Shown piece after piece: positions 35,606 to 44,622 of a stretch of DNA of 52,130 nucleotides. The position numbers and the translations under genes were made by a program. The notes under the pieces were generated by a model, which was not told the DNA's origin, did not search any database, and saw only the letters and a program-made list of their open reading frames with translations. Position 1 is the first letter of the stretch; every line of letters starts with the position of its first letter. Source of the DNA: an uncultured Alphaproteobacteria bacterium (lineage in GTDB: Bacteria > Pseudomonadota > Alphaproteobacteria > Caulobacterales > Caulobacteraceae); NCBI GenBank assembly GCA_903822175.1, contig CAIJOB010000035.1, forward strand, positions 1 through 52,130. The letters run 5' to 3'.

Positions 35606-36580
35606 ATGCTTGCCCTCGCCCGTAACCGTATCGTCTGGTTTGTCGCCGTCCTCGTGGTGATGGTCGCCGCCGGCGGCGTCTTCTGGAACAGCCAGGCCGC
35701 CGCCAAGAAGGCCGCCGCCGCAAAGGTCGCCGCCGCCTCCGCGCCCAAGAGCCCCTACGTCGCCATCGCCAACGGCAAGGCCGACGTGGAAGGCGGCGTG
35801 ATCCAGGTCGCCGCCCGCACCTCCGGCATCGTCCGCGAAGTGCTGGTGCAGGAAGGCGATGACGTGAAGAAGGGTCAGATCCTGGCCCGGCTGGAGGACG
35901 AACAGCCCCGCCTCGCCGCCGACGAAGCCGCCGCCGAACTGCGCCAGGCCCGGGCTCAGGTCACCCTGCTGCAGGTGCAGATCTCCACGGCCAGGCGCGA
36001 GTACGCCCGCCTGCAGCCGCTGATCGAGAAGAACTTCGCGGCCCGCCAGCAGGTCGACCAGGCGCAGGACGCCATCCACCAGAGCGAAGCCGCCCTGGAG
36101 GCGCAGAACGCCGCCATCGGCACCTATCAGGCCAAGCTCAGCGAGGCCCAGTACATCCAGGAACTGACCATCATCCGCGCGCCGGCCGATGGCCGCATCG
36201 TGCGCCGCTACGCCAATCCGGGCGCCGGCGCCTCGACGCTGAACGTCTCCAACATGTTCGACCTGGAGCCCAAGGCCAACCGCATCGTCCGCGCTGAGAT
36301 TTCCGAAAGCGCGCTGCCCTTCGTACTGATCGGTCAGAACGTGCAGCTGTCGCCCGAGGCCGATCCGGCCAAGGTGATCCAGGGCAAGGTGCTGCGCCGG
36401 GCCGCGGTGTTCGGCGCCCGCAAACTCCAGTCGGACGACCCGACCGAACGCAGCGACGAACGCGTCGTCGAGGTGGTCGTCGCCACCGACGGCGCGCCCT
36501 TCCTGATCGGCCAGCGGGTGCTGGTGAAGTTCATGCGCACCCAGCAGCAGGCTCAGGCCAACACCCCGGCGGTGGGATAG
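35606..36580 (+). CDS. HlyD/DevB-type membrane fusion protein
   Basis: 324 aa. An N-terminal membrane anchor (about 7-28) precedes an Ala/Lys-rich linker. The lipoyl half-motifs flank a coiled-coil hairpin (about 95-185): VREVLVQEGDDVKKGQILARLED before it and IIRAPADGRIVRRYANPGA after it. A beta-barrel with RAEISESALPFVLIGQNV follows. It bridges the permease to an outer membrane factor, which is not encoded nearby; a TolC/NodT-type protein elsewhere would be needed. Followed by a strong terminator. Confidence 0.92.
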   Translation: MLALARNRIVWFVAVLVVMVAAGGVFWNSQAAAKKAAAAKVAAASAPKSPYVAIANGKADVEGGVIQVAARTSGIVREVLVQEGDDVKKGQILARLEDEQPRLAADEAAAELRQARAQVTLLQVQISTARREYARLQPLIEKNFAARQQVDQAQDAIHQSEAALEAQNAAIGTYQAKLSEAQYIQELTIIRAPADGRIVRRYANPGAGASTLNVSNMFDLEPKANRIVRAEISESALPFVLIGQNVQLSPEADPAKVIQGKVLRRAAVFGARKLQSDDPTERSDERVVEVVVATDGAPFLIGQRVLVKFMRTQQQAQANTPAVG

Positions 36581-36621
36581 GCCGCACGGGACCGGCCCGT
36601 CCTAACAGACGGGCCACAAGG

Positions 36622-36702
36622 CTCGCGCACCCAGGCGCGAGACGAGGGGCGTTTGGACGGCCGCCGCCAACCCGGCCGTCCAGGCGCCCCTTACCTGTTT
36701 TA
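36622..36702 (+). terminator. tandem hairpins ending the exporter operon
   Basis: Hairpin 1 has CTCGCGC (36622-36628) paired with GCGCGAG (36635-36641). Hairpin 2 has a 17-bp stem: GGGGCGTTTGGACGGCC (36646-36662) with GGCCGTCCAGGCGCCCC (36674-36690), containing two G-U pairs and an 11-base loop, followed by TTACCTGTTTT. This is a typical Rho-independent terminator with a broken T-tract. It separates the exporter operon from the SDR gene. Confidence 0.75.
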
Positions 36703-36803
36703 GAGCCGCCCCAACCCCAGGCCCCGCCTTGACGCCTCCCGCGCCGCGCCGCACAAGGCCCGCCGGAATCGCAAGCATCTGCGTCTCAAACGAGGACCTC
36801 CCC

Positions 36804-37712
36804 ATGGCGGACATCCGCTTCGACGGCAAAGTGGCCATTGTCACCGGCTCCGGCGGAGGCCTCGGCCGCCAGCACGCTCTTGAGCTCGCCCGGCGCGGCG
36901 CCAAGGTGGTGGTCAACGATCTGGGCGGCTCGATGGACGGCTCCGGCGGCGGGTCCGAAGCGGCCAACAAGGTCGTCGAGGAGATCAAGGCGCTCGGCGG
37001 CGAAGCCATCGCCAACGGCTCATCGGTCACCGATGACGCCGGCGTGGCCCTGATGGTCAAGCATGCGATGGACGCCTGGGGCCGCATCGACATCCTGGTC
37101 GCCAACGCCGGCGTGCTGCGCGACAAGACCTTCGCCAAGATGGAGATCGCCGACTTCGAGTTCGTGCTGAACGTCCACCTGCTGGGCACGGTGAAGCCCG
37201 CCAAGGCGGTCTGGGAGATCATGCGCGAGCAGAACTACGGCCGCATCGTCTGCACGACCTCCTCGTCGGGCCTCTACGGCAACTTCGGCCAGTCGAACTA
37301 TGGCGCGGCCAAGCTCGGCATCATCGGCTTCATGAACACGCTGAAGCTCGAGGGCCAGAAGAACAACATCCACGTCAACGCCGTCTCGCCCGTCGCCGCC
37401 ACGCGGATGACCGAGAACCTCGGCATGCCGCAGGAAATCTTCGACCGCCTGAAGCCGGAATATGTGACGCCGGGCGTGGTGTTCCTCTGCTCGGAAGAGG
37501 CGCCCACCGGCTGCATCATGACCGCCGGCGCCGGCGCCTTCGCGCTGGCCCGCATCGTCGAGACCGAGGGCGTCTACCTGGGCGAGGGCGGCCTGTCGGT
37601 GGAAGAGGTCCGCGACAACTGGTCGAAGATCACCGATCCGGCCGGCCAGCAGGCCTATCAGGCCGGCGGCGAACAGACGGGCAAGTTCTTCCGCAAGCTG
37701 CAAGGCGGCTAG
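36804..37712 (+). CDS. SDR family dehydrogenase, MFE-2/hydroxyacyl-CoA type
   Basis: 302 aa from ATG 36804 (GAGGA upstream). The cofactor loop TGSGGGLGRQHA starts at residue 14, NDLGGSMDGSGGG follows as in the dehydrogenase part of peroxisomal multifunctional enzyme type 2, and NAG is at 101-103. The catalytic triad is Ser 153-155, Tyr166 and Lys170 (YGAAK). The C-terminal 60 residues continue the MFE-2-like pattern without the hydratase domain. It would oxidise a 3-hydroxyacyl-CoA or hydroxysteroid with NAD. It is followed by two related symporters. Confidence 0.9.
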   Translation: MADIRFDGKVAIVTGSGGGLGRQHALELARRGAKVVVNDLGGSMDGSGGGSEAANKVVEEIKALGGEAIANGSSVTDDAGVALMVKHAMDAWGRIDILVANAGVLRDKTFAKMEIADFEFVLNVHLLGTVKPAKAVWEIMREQNYGRIVCTTSSSGLYGNFGQSNYGAAKLGIIGFMNTLKLEGQKNNIHVNAVSPVAATRMTENLGMPQEIFDRLKPEYVTPGVVFLCSEEAPTGCIMTAGAGAFALARIVETEGVYLGEGGLSVEEVRDNWSKITDPAGQQAYQAGGEQTGKFFRKLQGG

Positions 37713-37827
37713 ACCGCGTTTCGCGACTGACATTACGCCGAATCCACTTGCGCGCCTGAGGCTCCTCACGCGTAACCTGCTCGTCTGACCGCGCCCGCCA
37801 GAGGCGCGGCGTCGAGGAGGTTTGCGT

Positions 37828-39225
37828 TTGGCCAAGTCCGCCGCCGGGACGCCCCTATCGCTGGGCTCCATCCTCACCTTCGCCTGCTGCTACCTGCCGT
37901 TCTCGGCGCTCAACACCTCGGTGGCGGTGCAGGTGCCGCACTATTTCGCCAGCCATATCGGGCTGGGCCTGGCGGTCGGCGGGGTGTTCGGCCTGATCCG
38001 GCTGATCGACATCCCGCTGGACCCGTTCCTGGGCCTGGTGATGGACCGCACGCGCACGCCGATCGGGCGCTACCGCCCCTGGATGATGCTGGGCGCGCCG
38101 GTGCTGATGCTGGCCATCTACATGATGTACGAGGCGCCGGTGGGCGCCACGCGCGGCTATCTGCTGCTGTGGCTGCTGATCATGTACCTGGGCATGTCGC
38201 TGCTGCTGCTGGCGGCGAACGCCTGGGCCGCGACGCTCGCGGTCAGCTACACCCATCGCTCGCGGATCTTCGGCGCCATGCAGGGCCTGGGCACCCTGGG
38301 CGCCGTCGCCTGCCTGGTGATCCCGATCATCACCCACGGGATGCACCGTACCGACGCGCAAGGCATCCAGGCGGTGGGCTGGTTCCTGGTGATCATGGCG
38401 CCGCTGACGATCGCCCTGGTCACCCTGCGGACGCCCGAGCCGCTCAAGGAAGTCCAGGAGAGCCGCGTGCGGCTGGCGGACTATGCGAGCCTGCTGGCGC
38501 GCCCCAATGTGCTGCGCCTGATCGCGGCCGACTTCTGCATCATCATGGGCCCCGCCTGGATGAGCGCGCTCTATCTGTTCTTCTTCACCGACAGCCGCGG
38601 CTTCTCGACCTCGCAGGCGAACGTCCTGCTGGTGTTCTATATCGCCGCCGGCCTGATCGGCGCGCCCGCCACCGCCTGGCTCGCCAACCGCATCAGCAAG
38701 CACCGGGCGCTGGCCGTGACCGCCATCGGCTACTCGCTGATGCTGCTCGTGCTCTTCTTCTCACCCAAGGCGAGCGTCGTCATCGCCGCGCCGGCGATGT
38801 TCATGGCCGGCGCTCTGGCGGCCGGCAGCGTGGTGATGATCCGGGCGCTGACCGCCGACATCGGCGACGAGATCCGGCTGGAGAAGGACCAGCAACAGAT
38901 CGGCCTGCTCTATGCGCTGACCAGTGGCACCACCAAGGCGGCGGGCGCGCTGTCCGTCACCCTCACCTTCGCGGTGCTCGGTCTGGTGGGCTACAATCCG
39001 GCTGAGCACGCCGTGAACGGCGCGAGCCAGATCCGTGGGCTGGAGCTCGCCTACATCATCGGTCCGGTAGTCTTCGTCATGCTCGGAGGCGCCTGCTTCC
39101 TCGGCTACAAGCTGTCGGCCGAACGCCACGCCGAAATCCGCCGCCAGCTCGACGCGCGCGACGCCGCCTATGACGAGAGCCCGGTGATCCAGGGCCTCAC
39201 CGCCTCCGGAGAGGTCGCCGTCTAA
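37828..39225 (+). CDS. MFS/GPH-type cation symporter (copy 1)
   Basis: 465 aa from the TTG at 37828, seven bases after the strong AGGAGG (37815-37820); a TTG at 37822 is too close to that site. About 12 membrane helices. The loop after helix 2 has the GPH motif MDRTRTPIGRYRPW, and the mid-protein helix reads DFCIIMGPAWMSALYLFFFTDSRGFS. Family members bring in sugars, glycosides or other small solutes with Na+ or H+. The next gene is a paralogue with the same motifs. Confidence 0.88.
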   Translation: MAKSAAGTPLSLGSILTFACCYLPFSALNTSVAVQVPHYFASHIGLGLAVGGVFGLIRLIDIPLDPFLGLVMDRTRTPIGRYRPWMMLGAPVLMLAIYMMYEAPVGATRGYLLLWLLIMYLGMSLLLLAANAWAATLAVSYTHRSRIFGAMQGLGTLGAVACLVIPIITHGMHRTDAQGIQAVGWFLVIMAPLTIALVTLRTPEPLKEVQESRVRLADYASLLARPNVLRLIAADFCIIMGPAWMSALYLFFFTDSRGFSTSQANVLLVFYIAAGLIGAPATAWLANRISKHRALAVTAIGYSLMLLVLFFSPKASVVIAAPAMFMAGALAAGSVVMIRALTADIGDEIRLEKDQQQIGLLYALTSGTTKAAGALSVTLTFAVLGLVGYNPAEHAVNGASQIRGLELAYIIGPVVFVMLGGACFLGYKLSAERHAEIRRQLDARDAAYDESPVIQGLTASGEVAV

Positions 39226-39340
39226 GGGCTCGTGACCGTCCGCCGCGCCTAAAAGCCCTTGCGCGTCCGAAATCTACGGGCTTCCCTGCCTGGATAACCA
39301 CCCCATCAGAGGGTGACCTATTCATATTGAGAGACGCACA

Positions 39341-40720
39341 GTGACTGTAAGCTCGGGGGCCCCTGTGGGCCGAATGCCTCTACCACGGCTGCTCGCCTTC
39401 TCCCTCGGCAGCATCCCGGCCTACATGCTGATCTCGATGACCGGCGTCTATCTGCCGCCGTTCTACGCCGGCAAGATGGGCGTCACCCTTACGGTCATCG
39501 GCGCGACCATCGGCCTGCTGCGGCTCGCCGACCTCGGGCTCGACATCGCGCTCGGCTGGCTGATGGACAACACCCGCACGCCCATTGGCCGCTATCGGCC
39601 CTGGTACCTCGCCGGCCTGCCGGTACTCTGGCTGTCGGTCTATAAGGTGTTCAATCCCCCGGCGAGCCCCGACACCACCTACCTGTTCACCTGGTACATC
39701 CTGCTCTACGTCGCCTACTCCATGCTGGTGCTGGGGCACTCGGCCTGGGCCGCGACGATCAGCGGCAAGTACCATGAGCGCTCACGGATGTTCGGCTGGA
39801 TGCTGGGCATCGGCGTGGCCGGCTCGTCCTTCCTGGGCCTGCTGCCGTTACTGACCCACCGGAAAATCGCGCCCGCCGACCCGGGCAGCATTCCCACCAT
39901 CGGCTGGATCATTATGGCGGTCAGCACCGTCGCGGTGATCGTCGCCTTCTTCTCGACGAAGGAACGCGCGACCCCGGTGGCCGCCAAGGAGCGCAACACC
40001 CTCAAGGATTATTTCGCGGTGATCACCAACCCGTCGATGTTCCGGCTGGTGGCGGCGGACCTGTTCCTGATCCTGGGCCCCGGTGCGAGCGCGCCGATCT
40101 ACCTGTTCTTCTTCCGCGAGGCGAAGGGCTTCACGCCGACCGACGTCGGCCTCTTGCTGATCCCCTACGGCGCGGCCGGCATCCTGGCGGCGCCCATCTG
40201 GGCTAAGATCGCCCAGCGCCTGGGCAAGCACCGCACGGTGCAGCTCGCCGGCCTCATCTACGCGGTCTGCCAGACGATCCTGATGCTGGTCCCCGCCGGC
40301 ATGTTCTGGGCGACCTTCGCCAGCATGTTCAGCGTCGGGTTCTGCGCGGCGGCCTTCATCGTGCTGATCCGCGCCATGGTGGCGGACGTCGCCGACGAGC
40401 TTCGGCTGACCACCGGCCAGGAGCGCTCAGGCGTGCTCTATGCCCTGGTGACGCTGACCCAGAAGCTGGGCTCATCGCTGGCGGTGGCGATAATCTATCC
40501 GATCCTCGACATGTTCCACTATGTGGCCAAGCCCGGCTATCACAACACGCCGGAGGCGATCCGGGGTCTGGAGATCTGCTACGTCTTCGCCCCGATCATC
40601 CTGGTGGTTATCGGGTCCGCCTGCCTCGTCGGCTACAAGCTCGACGCCAAGCGGCAGGACGAGATCCGCAGCGCGCTCGAGGAGCTCGACGCGAAGGAAT
40701 ACGCCGCGGCGGCGGAATAG
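39341..40720 (+). CDS. MFS/GPH-type cation symporter (copy 2)
   Basis: 459 aa from GTG 39341 (GAGAG upstream; an ATG at 39374 is the alternative). It shares with the preceding gene the motif MDNTRTPIGRYRPW, the central segment DLFLILGPGASAPIYLFFFREAKGF and the end VGYKLDAKRQDEIR versus LGYKLSAERHAEIR. The pair probably arose by tandem duplication and then diverged. Substrate unknown. Its stop is one base from the convergent apbC stop. Confidence 0.88.
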   Translation: MTVSSGAPVGRMPLPRLLAFSLGSIPAYMLISMTGVYLPPFYAGKMGVTLTVIGATIGLLRLADLGLDIALGWLMDNTRTPIGRYRPWYLAGLPVLWLSVYKVFNPPASPDTTYLFTWYILLYVAYSMLVLGHSAWAATISGKYHERSRMFGWMLGIGVAGSSFLGLLPLLTHRKIAPADPGSIPTIGWIIMAVSTVAVIVAFFSTKERATPVAAKERNTLKDYFAVITNPSMFRLVAADLFLILGPGASAPIYLFFFREAKGFTPTDVGLLLIPYGAAGILAAPIWAKIAQRLGKHRTVQLAGLIYAVCQTILMLVPAGMFWATFASMFSVGFCAAAFIVLIRAMVADVADELRLTTGQERSGVLYALVTLTQKLGSSLAVAIIYPILDMFHYVAKPGYHNTPEAIRGLEICYVFAPIILVVIGSACLVGYKLDAKRQDEIRSALEELDAKEYAAAAE

Positions 40721-40721
40721 C

Positions 40722-41834
40722 TCAGAGCAGGCGGCGCGCGATGTCCATGAAGACGTGCGCCGCCGGGCTGTCGGGATGGGTGGCGACCAGGGGGGCGCCG
40801 TCGTCGCCCGATTGACGCACGGCGACCTCGATCGGCACTTGGCCCAGCAACGGCACGCCCAGCGCCTGCGCCTCGCGCGCCGCGCCGCCCTCGCCGAAGA
40901 TGTGGATGCGCGCGCCGGTCGTGGGGTCCGAGAACCAGGCCATGTTCTCCACCACACCCAGGATTGAGGCGCCGGTCTTGCGGAACATGGTCGCGCCGCG
41001 CCGCGCGTCGATCAGCGCGATCTCCTGCGGCGTTGAGACGATCACCACGCCGTCGAGCTGCAGGCGCTGAACGAGCGTGAGTTGGATGTCGCCGGTGCCG
41101 GGCGGCAGGTCGATGACCAGCACGTCCAGCGGATCCTGCTCGGTCCCCCAGACGCTGTTCATCAGGGTGCGCAGCGCCGACGAGGCCATCGGCCCGCGCC
41201 AGATATTGGCCGTGCCGTCCTCGACGATGAAGCCGATGGACATGACCTTCACGCCCCAGGCCATCAGCGGGATCAGGCGCTTGTCGTCGTCGAAGGTCGG
41301 CTCGTCCTTGATGCCCATCATGTGCGGGGCGGACGGGCCATAGATGTCGGCGTCCAGCAGCCCGGCCTTCAGGCCCAGCCGCGCGAAGGCCGCCGCCAGG
41401 TTCACCGAGACCGTCGACTTGCCGACCCCGCCCTTGCCGCTGGCGATAGCGATCACCTTGCCGACAAAGGCCGGGCGCTCGGCCTCGGCCATGGGCGAGA
41501 GCTTGGCCTGCGGGTCTTCTTGCACCCGCGCGGTCGGTCGGCGAGGCGTGACACGCAGGGTCGCCGAGGGCCCCGCCGTCTCGGCGGTCAGCACCACCTG
41601 GGCGGTGGCGACGCCAGGGACGGCGGCCATGGCGCGCTCGGCGGCCTCACGGACCGGGCCGTAGCGGGCAGTCTCGGCAGCCGGGATTTCCAGCATGAAG
41701 GCCGCCTTGGCCCCGCGGATCGTCAGACCCCGCACGAGGCCGGCGGCCGTCAGGCCCTTGCCGGTCCTGGGGTCCTCGACGCGGTCCAGCGCGGCCAGGA
41801 TTTCGTCTCGATTTGGGGCGGGCTCTTCGCTCAT
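40722..41834 (-). CDS. apbC: Mrp/ApbC-type Fe-S cluster carrier ATPase
   Basis: 370 aa. An N-terminal MIP18/DUF59-like domain (about 5-95) is joined to a deviant Walker A P-loop, SGKGGVGKS (132-140). DADIYGPSAPHM, PPGTGDIQLTL and VSTPQEIALIDARRG follow. It carries Fe-S clusters to apoproteins in the cytoplasm. The CxxC that holds the bridging cluster in E. coli Mrp is replaced here by FSDPTTG (301-307), so cluster binding must differ. Divergent from hflK with 136 bases between. Confidence 0.93.
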   Translation of the reverse strand: MSEEPAPNRDEILAALDRVEDPRTGKGLTAAGLVRGLTIRGAKAAFMLEIPAAETARYGPVREAAERAMAAVPGVATAQVVLTAETAGPSATLRVTPRRPTARVQEDPQAKLSPMAEAERPAFVGKVIAIASGKGGVGKSTVSVNLAAAFARLGLKAGLLDADIYGPSAPHMMGIKDEPTFDDDKRLIPLMAWGVKVMSIGFIVEDGTANIWRGPMASSALRTLMNSVWGTEQDPLDVLVIDLPPGTGDIQLTLVQRLQLDGVVIVSTPQEIALIDARRGATMFRKTGASILGVVENMAWFSDPTTGARIHIFGEGGAAREAQALGVPLLGQVPIEVAVRQSGDDGAPLVATHPDSPAAHVFMDIARRLL

Positions 41835-41970
41835 GACGCCTTAAGCTTGCTTTGACCCCTCTTGGGTCTCATATCCCGGTCAGGACTGCGCGGGTTTACA
41901 CGTCCGTCGCCGCCGGATCGACCACAACAAGCTTCGCGTCAAAAGCACAGAACAAAGACCGACCCGGCAA

Positions 41971-43164
41971 ATGCCCTGGAACGACAACGCCAATCCCGGC
42001 CCGTGGGGCTCTCCGCCTTCGGGCGATGACGGCGGCGGCAAGGAGCCGCCCAAACGCCCGAGTGGCGGTGGCGGCGGCGGACCCCGCAGGCCAGGCGGCC
42101 CCGGCGGCCCCGACCTCAACGCCGGCCTGAACAACCTGCGCAACCGCATGCGGGGCTTCCTGGGCGGCCCCGGCCAGGGCGTGCGCCCCGGCGCCATCGC
42201 CGCCGTGGCAGCCGCGGCCTTCGCGCTGTGGGCGCTCTCCGGCATCTATCAGGTGGCGTCCAACGAGGAGGCGGTGGTCACTCGCTTCGGAGCCTTTGAG
42301 CGCGTCGAGGCGCCTGGCCTGCGCTACCATCTGCCCTCGCCCGTCGAACATGTGGAGAAGGTGGCCGTCACCTCGCTGAACCGCCTCGACATCGGCGGCA
42401 CCGGCACGCCCGACGGCGACATCCCGCAGGAAAGCCTGATGCTGACCAGCGACGAGGCGATCGTCGACCTGACCTTCCGCGTGACCTGGCGGATTTCCGA
42501 CGCCTCGCGCTACGTCTTCGCCACCCGCGCGCCGGAAGAGGGCGTCAAGGCGGTGGCCGAGAGCGCCATGCGCCAGGTGATCGGCAAGACCGACCTCGAC
42601 TCGATCCTCACCAACGGCCGCGGCCAGGTGCAGCAGGAAACCGCCCAACTGATGCAGAGCACCCTGGACAGCTGGGGCTCCGGTATCCGCGTCGTCGAGG
42701 TGCAGATCCGCTCGGCCAACCCGCCGCAGGAGGTGGTCGCCGCCTTCCGCGACGTGCAGAGCGCCGACCAGGATCGCGACTCCGCCGTCAACGAGGCCAA
42801 TGCCTACCGCAACCGCGTGGTCCAGGAAGCCAAGGGCGACGCCGCGAAGATCGTCCAGTCGGCCCAGGGCTACCGCGAGCAATCGGTGCGCACCGCGCTC
42901 GGTGACGCGGCCCGCTTCAACTCGATCTACGGCGAATACAAGCGCGCGCCCGAGGCGACCCGCGAACGGCTCTATCTGGAGACCATGGAGAAGGTTCTGG
43001 CGCACTCGAACAAGGTGGTGATCTCCGGCAAGGGCGTGACCGCCCCGGTGATCCTGCCGCCCGACGTCTTCCGCCCGCGCGGCGGCCCCAACGCGGCGCC
43101 CGCCGCAGTGGCCGCGCCCGCTCAGCCGCAAGCTCAAGGCCCGGCGCCGGGAGGCGACCAATGA
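41971..43164 (+). CDS. hflK: FtsH protease regulator HflK
   Basis: 397 aa. The N-terminal 70 residues are Gly/Pro-rich and cytoplasmic, one membrane helix covers 74-93, and an SPFH (band 7) domain follows (SNEEAVVTRFGAFERVEAPGL onward), then a coiled coil and an Ala/Pro-rich tail. With HflC it forms a large ring around the FtsH protease in the inner membrane and controls degradation of membrane proteins. The stop overlaps the hflC start by four bases (ATGA). Confidence 0.95.
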   Translation: MPWNDNANPGPWGSPPSGDDGGGKEPPKRPSGGGGGGPRRPGGPGGPDLNAGLNNLRNRMRGFLGGPGQGVRPGAIAAVAAAAFALWALSGIYQVASNEEAVVTRFGAFERVEAPGLRYHLPSPVEHVEKVAVTSLNRLDIGGTGTPDGDIPQESLMLTSDEAIVDLTFRVTWRISDASRYVFATRAPEEGVKAVAESAMRQVIGKTDLDSILTNGRGQVQQETAQLMQSTLDSWGSGIRVVEVQIRSANPPQEVVAAFRDVQSADQDRDSAVNEANAYRNRVVQEAKGDAAKIVQSAQGYREQSVRTALGDAARFNSIYGEYKRAPEATRERLYLETMEKVLAHSNKVVISGKGVTAPVILPPDVFRPRGGPNAAPAAVAAPAQPQAQGPAPGGDQ

Positions 43165-44075
43165 GCCGTACGAGCCCGCTGATCGTCTATGCGATCCTGG
43201 CATTCGCCGCCCTGGTTCTGGCGTGGAACACCTTTTTCGTCGTCGAACAGCGCGAAGAGGCGGTGGTACTGCGCTTCGGCCAACCGGAGCGGGTGATCCA
43301 CGCGCCTGGTCAGCCGGGCGCCGGCCTCAACTTCAAGGAGCCGTTCCTGGAGAACGTGGTCAAGTTCGACCGCCGCAACCAGGCCATGGAGGCCGACCAG
43401 GAGGAGATCGTCGACGGCAACCAGGAGCGCCTCGTGGTCGACGCCTTCCTGCGCTACCGCATCTCCGATCCGCTGCAGTACTACACGACGCTGCGCGACG
43501 AACACACGGCGCAGGACCGGCTGGAGCAGCTGGTGAACTCGTCGCTGCGCCAGGTGCTGGGCTCGAGCTCGACCACCGACATCATCGCCGGAAAGCGCGA
43601 CCAGCTCATGCAGCAATCGAAGATCGACGTGACGCGCCGCGCCAAGGAATCTCGCCTGGGCATCGAGGTGATCGATCTGCGCATCAAGCGGGTTGATCTG
43701 CCGCCGGGCCTGAACTTGGCCTCCGTTTATCGCCGCATGCAGACGCAACGCCAGCAAGCCGCCGCCCAGAGCCGCGCCCAGGGCGAGCAGCAGAAGCGCG
43801 AGATCTTCGCCTCGGCGGACAAGGAAGTCGCCATCACGCTGGCCGACGCGCAGCAGATCGGCGAGACCACCCGCGGCGAGGGCGATGCCCAGCGCACGCG
43901 GATCTTCGGCGCCGCCTACGGCAAGGACCCCAGTTTCGCGGCCTTCTATCGTTCGATGCTGGCCTATGAAGCGGGCCTGGGCCAAGGCGACACGACGATG
44001 ATCCTGTCGCCCGACAGCGCCTTCTTCAAATACTTCGAGCAGGGCCCGAGCGGCGGCGGCGCGGCCAAGCACTGA
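43161..44075 (+). CDS. hflC: FtsH protease regulator HflC
   Basis: 304 aa. One N-terminal membrane helix (8-26), then the SPFH domain (VVEQREEAVVLRFGQPERVIHAPGQPGAGLNFKEP in pieces) and a helical region with RMQTQRQQAAAQSRAQGEQ and GEGDAQRTRIF, standard for HflC. It is partner of HflK and translationally coupled to it. Length and start fit the family. Confidence 0.95.
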   Translation: MSRTSPLIVYAILAFAALVLAWNTFFVVEQREEAVVLRFGQPERVIHAPGQPGAGLNFKEPFLENVVKFDRRNQAMEADQEEIVDGNQERLVVDAFLRYRISDPLQYYTTLRDEHTAQDRLEQLVNSSLRQVLGSSSTTDIIAGKRDQLMQQSKIDVTRRAKESRLGIEVIDLRIKRVDLPPGLNLASVYRRMQTQRQQAAAQSRAQGEQQKREIFASADKEVAITLADAQQIGETTRGEGDAQRTRIFGAAYGKDPSFAAFYRSMLAYEAGLGQGDTTMILSPDSAFFKYFEQGPSGGGAAKH

Positions 44076-44079
44076 CACC

Positions 44080-44622
44080 ATGCCCAGTCTCGTTCGGGCG
44101 GAACTGGCCTTCATCCCGAGCTTCGTCGAGGCGATGCGCGAAGGCTTCTCGCGCGACAACCTGCGGACCGTCAGCGCGGGCGAGATCGCTCAGGTGGAAC
44201 GTGAGCCGGAGTGGTTCGTCCGCCAGGTGAACCATCCGCCGCGCCAGGTGGTGCTTCCGGATGGAACTTTGGGCGCCCGCGTCCCCTCGACCGAGCTTTG
44301 GTACATGGACGGCGAGACCTTCCTGGGGTCGGTCGGCGTGCGCCACGAACTCAACGACATCCTGGCGAGCTGGGGCGGTCACATCGGCTATGCGGTGCGG
44401 CCCTCGGCGCAGCGAAAGGGCCACGCCACCGCGATGCTGGCCTCCGGCCTCGACTTCGTGCGCGCCAACCTGCCGCTGGACCGGGTGATGCTGACCGTGA
44501 GCCTGGCCAACGAAGGTTCGATCAAGGTGATCGAGAAGAACGGCGGCGTCATCGAGGCCGAGGTCGACAATCCCTGGATCGAGGGCGACCGGGGCCGCCG
44601 CTACTGGATCGCGCTGCGCTGA
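44080..44622 (+). CDS. GNAT family acetyltransferase (COG3981-like)
   Basis: 180 aa. It begins four bases after the hflC stop. Acetyl-CoA motif A reads GHIGYAVRPSAQRKGHATAMLASGL in parts (about 107-131), followed by LDRVMLTVSLANEGSIKVIEKNGG and a C-terminal RRYWIAL. This matches predicted acetyltransferases related to RimJ/RimL. Target unknown. The last 22 bases overlap the convergent HAD gene. Confidence 0.88.
   Translation: MPSLVRAELAFIPSFVEAMREGFSRDNLRTVSAGEIAQVEREPEWFVRQVNHPPRQVVLPDGTLGARVPSTELWYMDGETFLGSVGVRHELNDILASWGGHIGYAVRPSAQRKGHATAMLASGLDFVRANLPLDRVMLTVSLANEGSIKVIEKNGGVIEAEVDNPWIEGDRGRRYWIALR

Noticed and set aside
41855..41880. TTGACC followed by a TATC-like element before hflK
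   Set aside because: The spacing (12 bases or fewer) is too short for a housekeeping promoter and the -10 match is poor.
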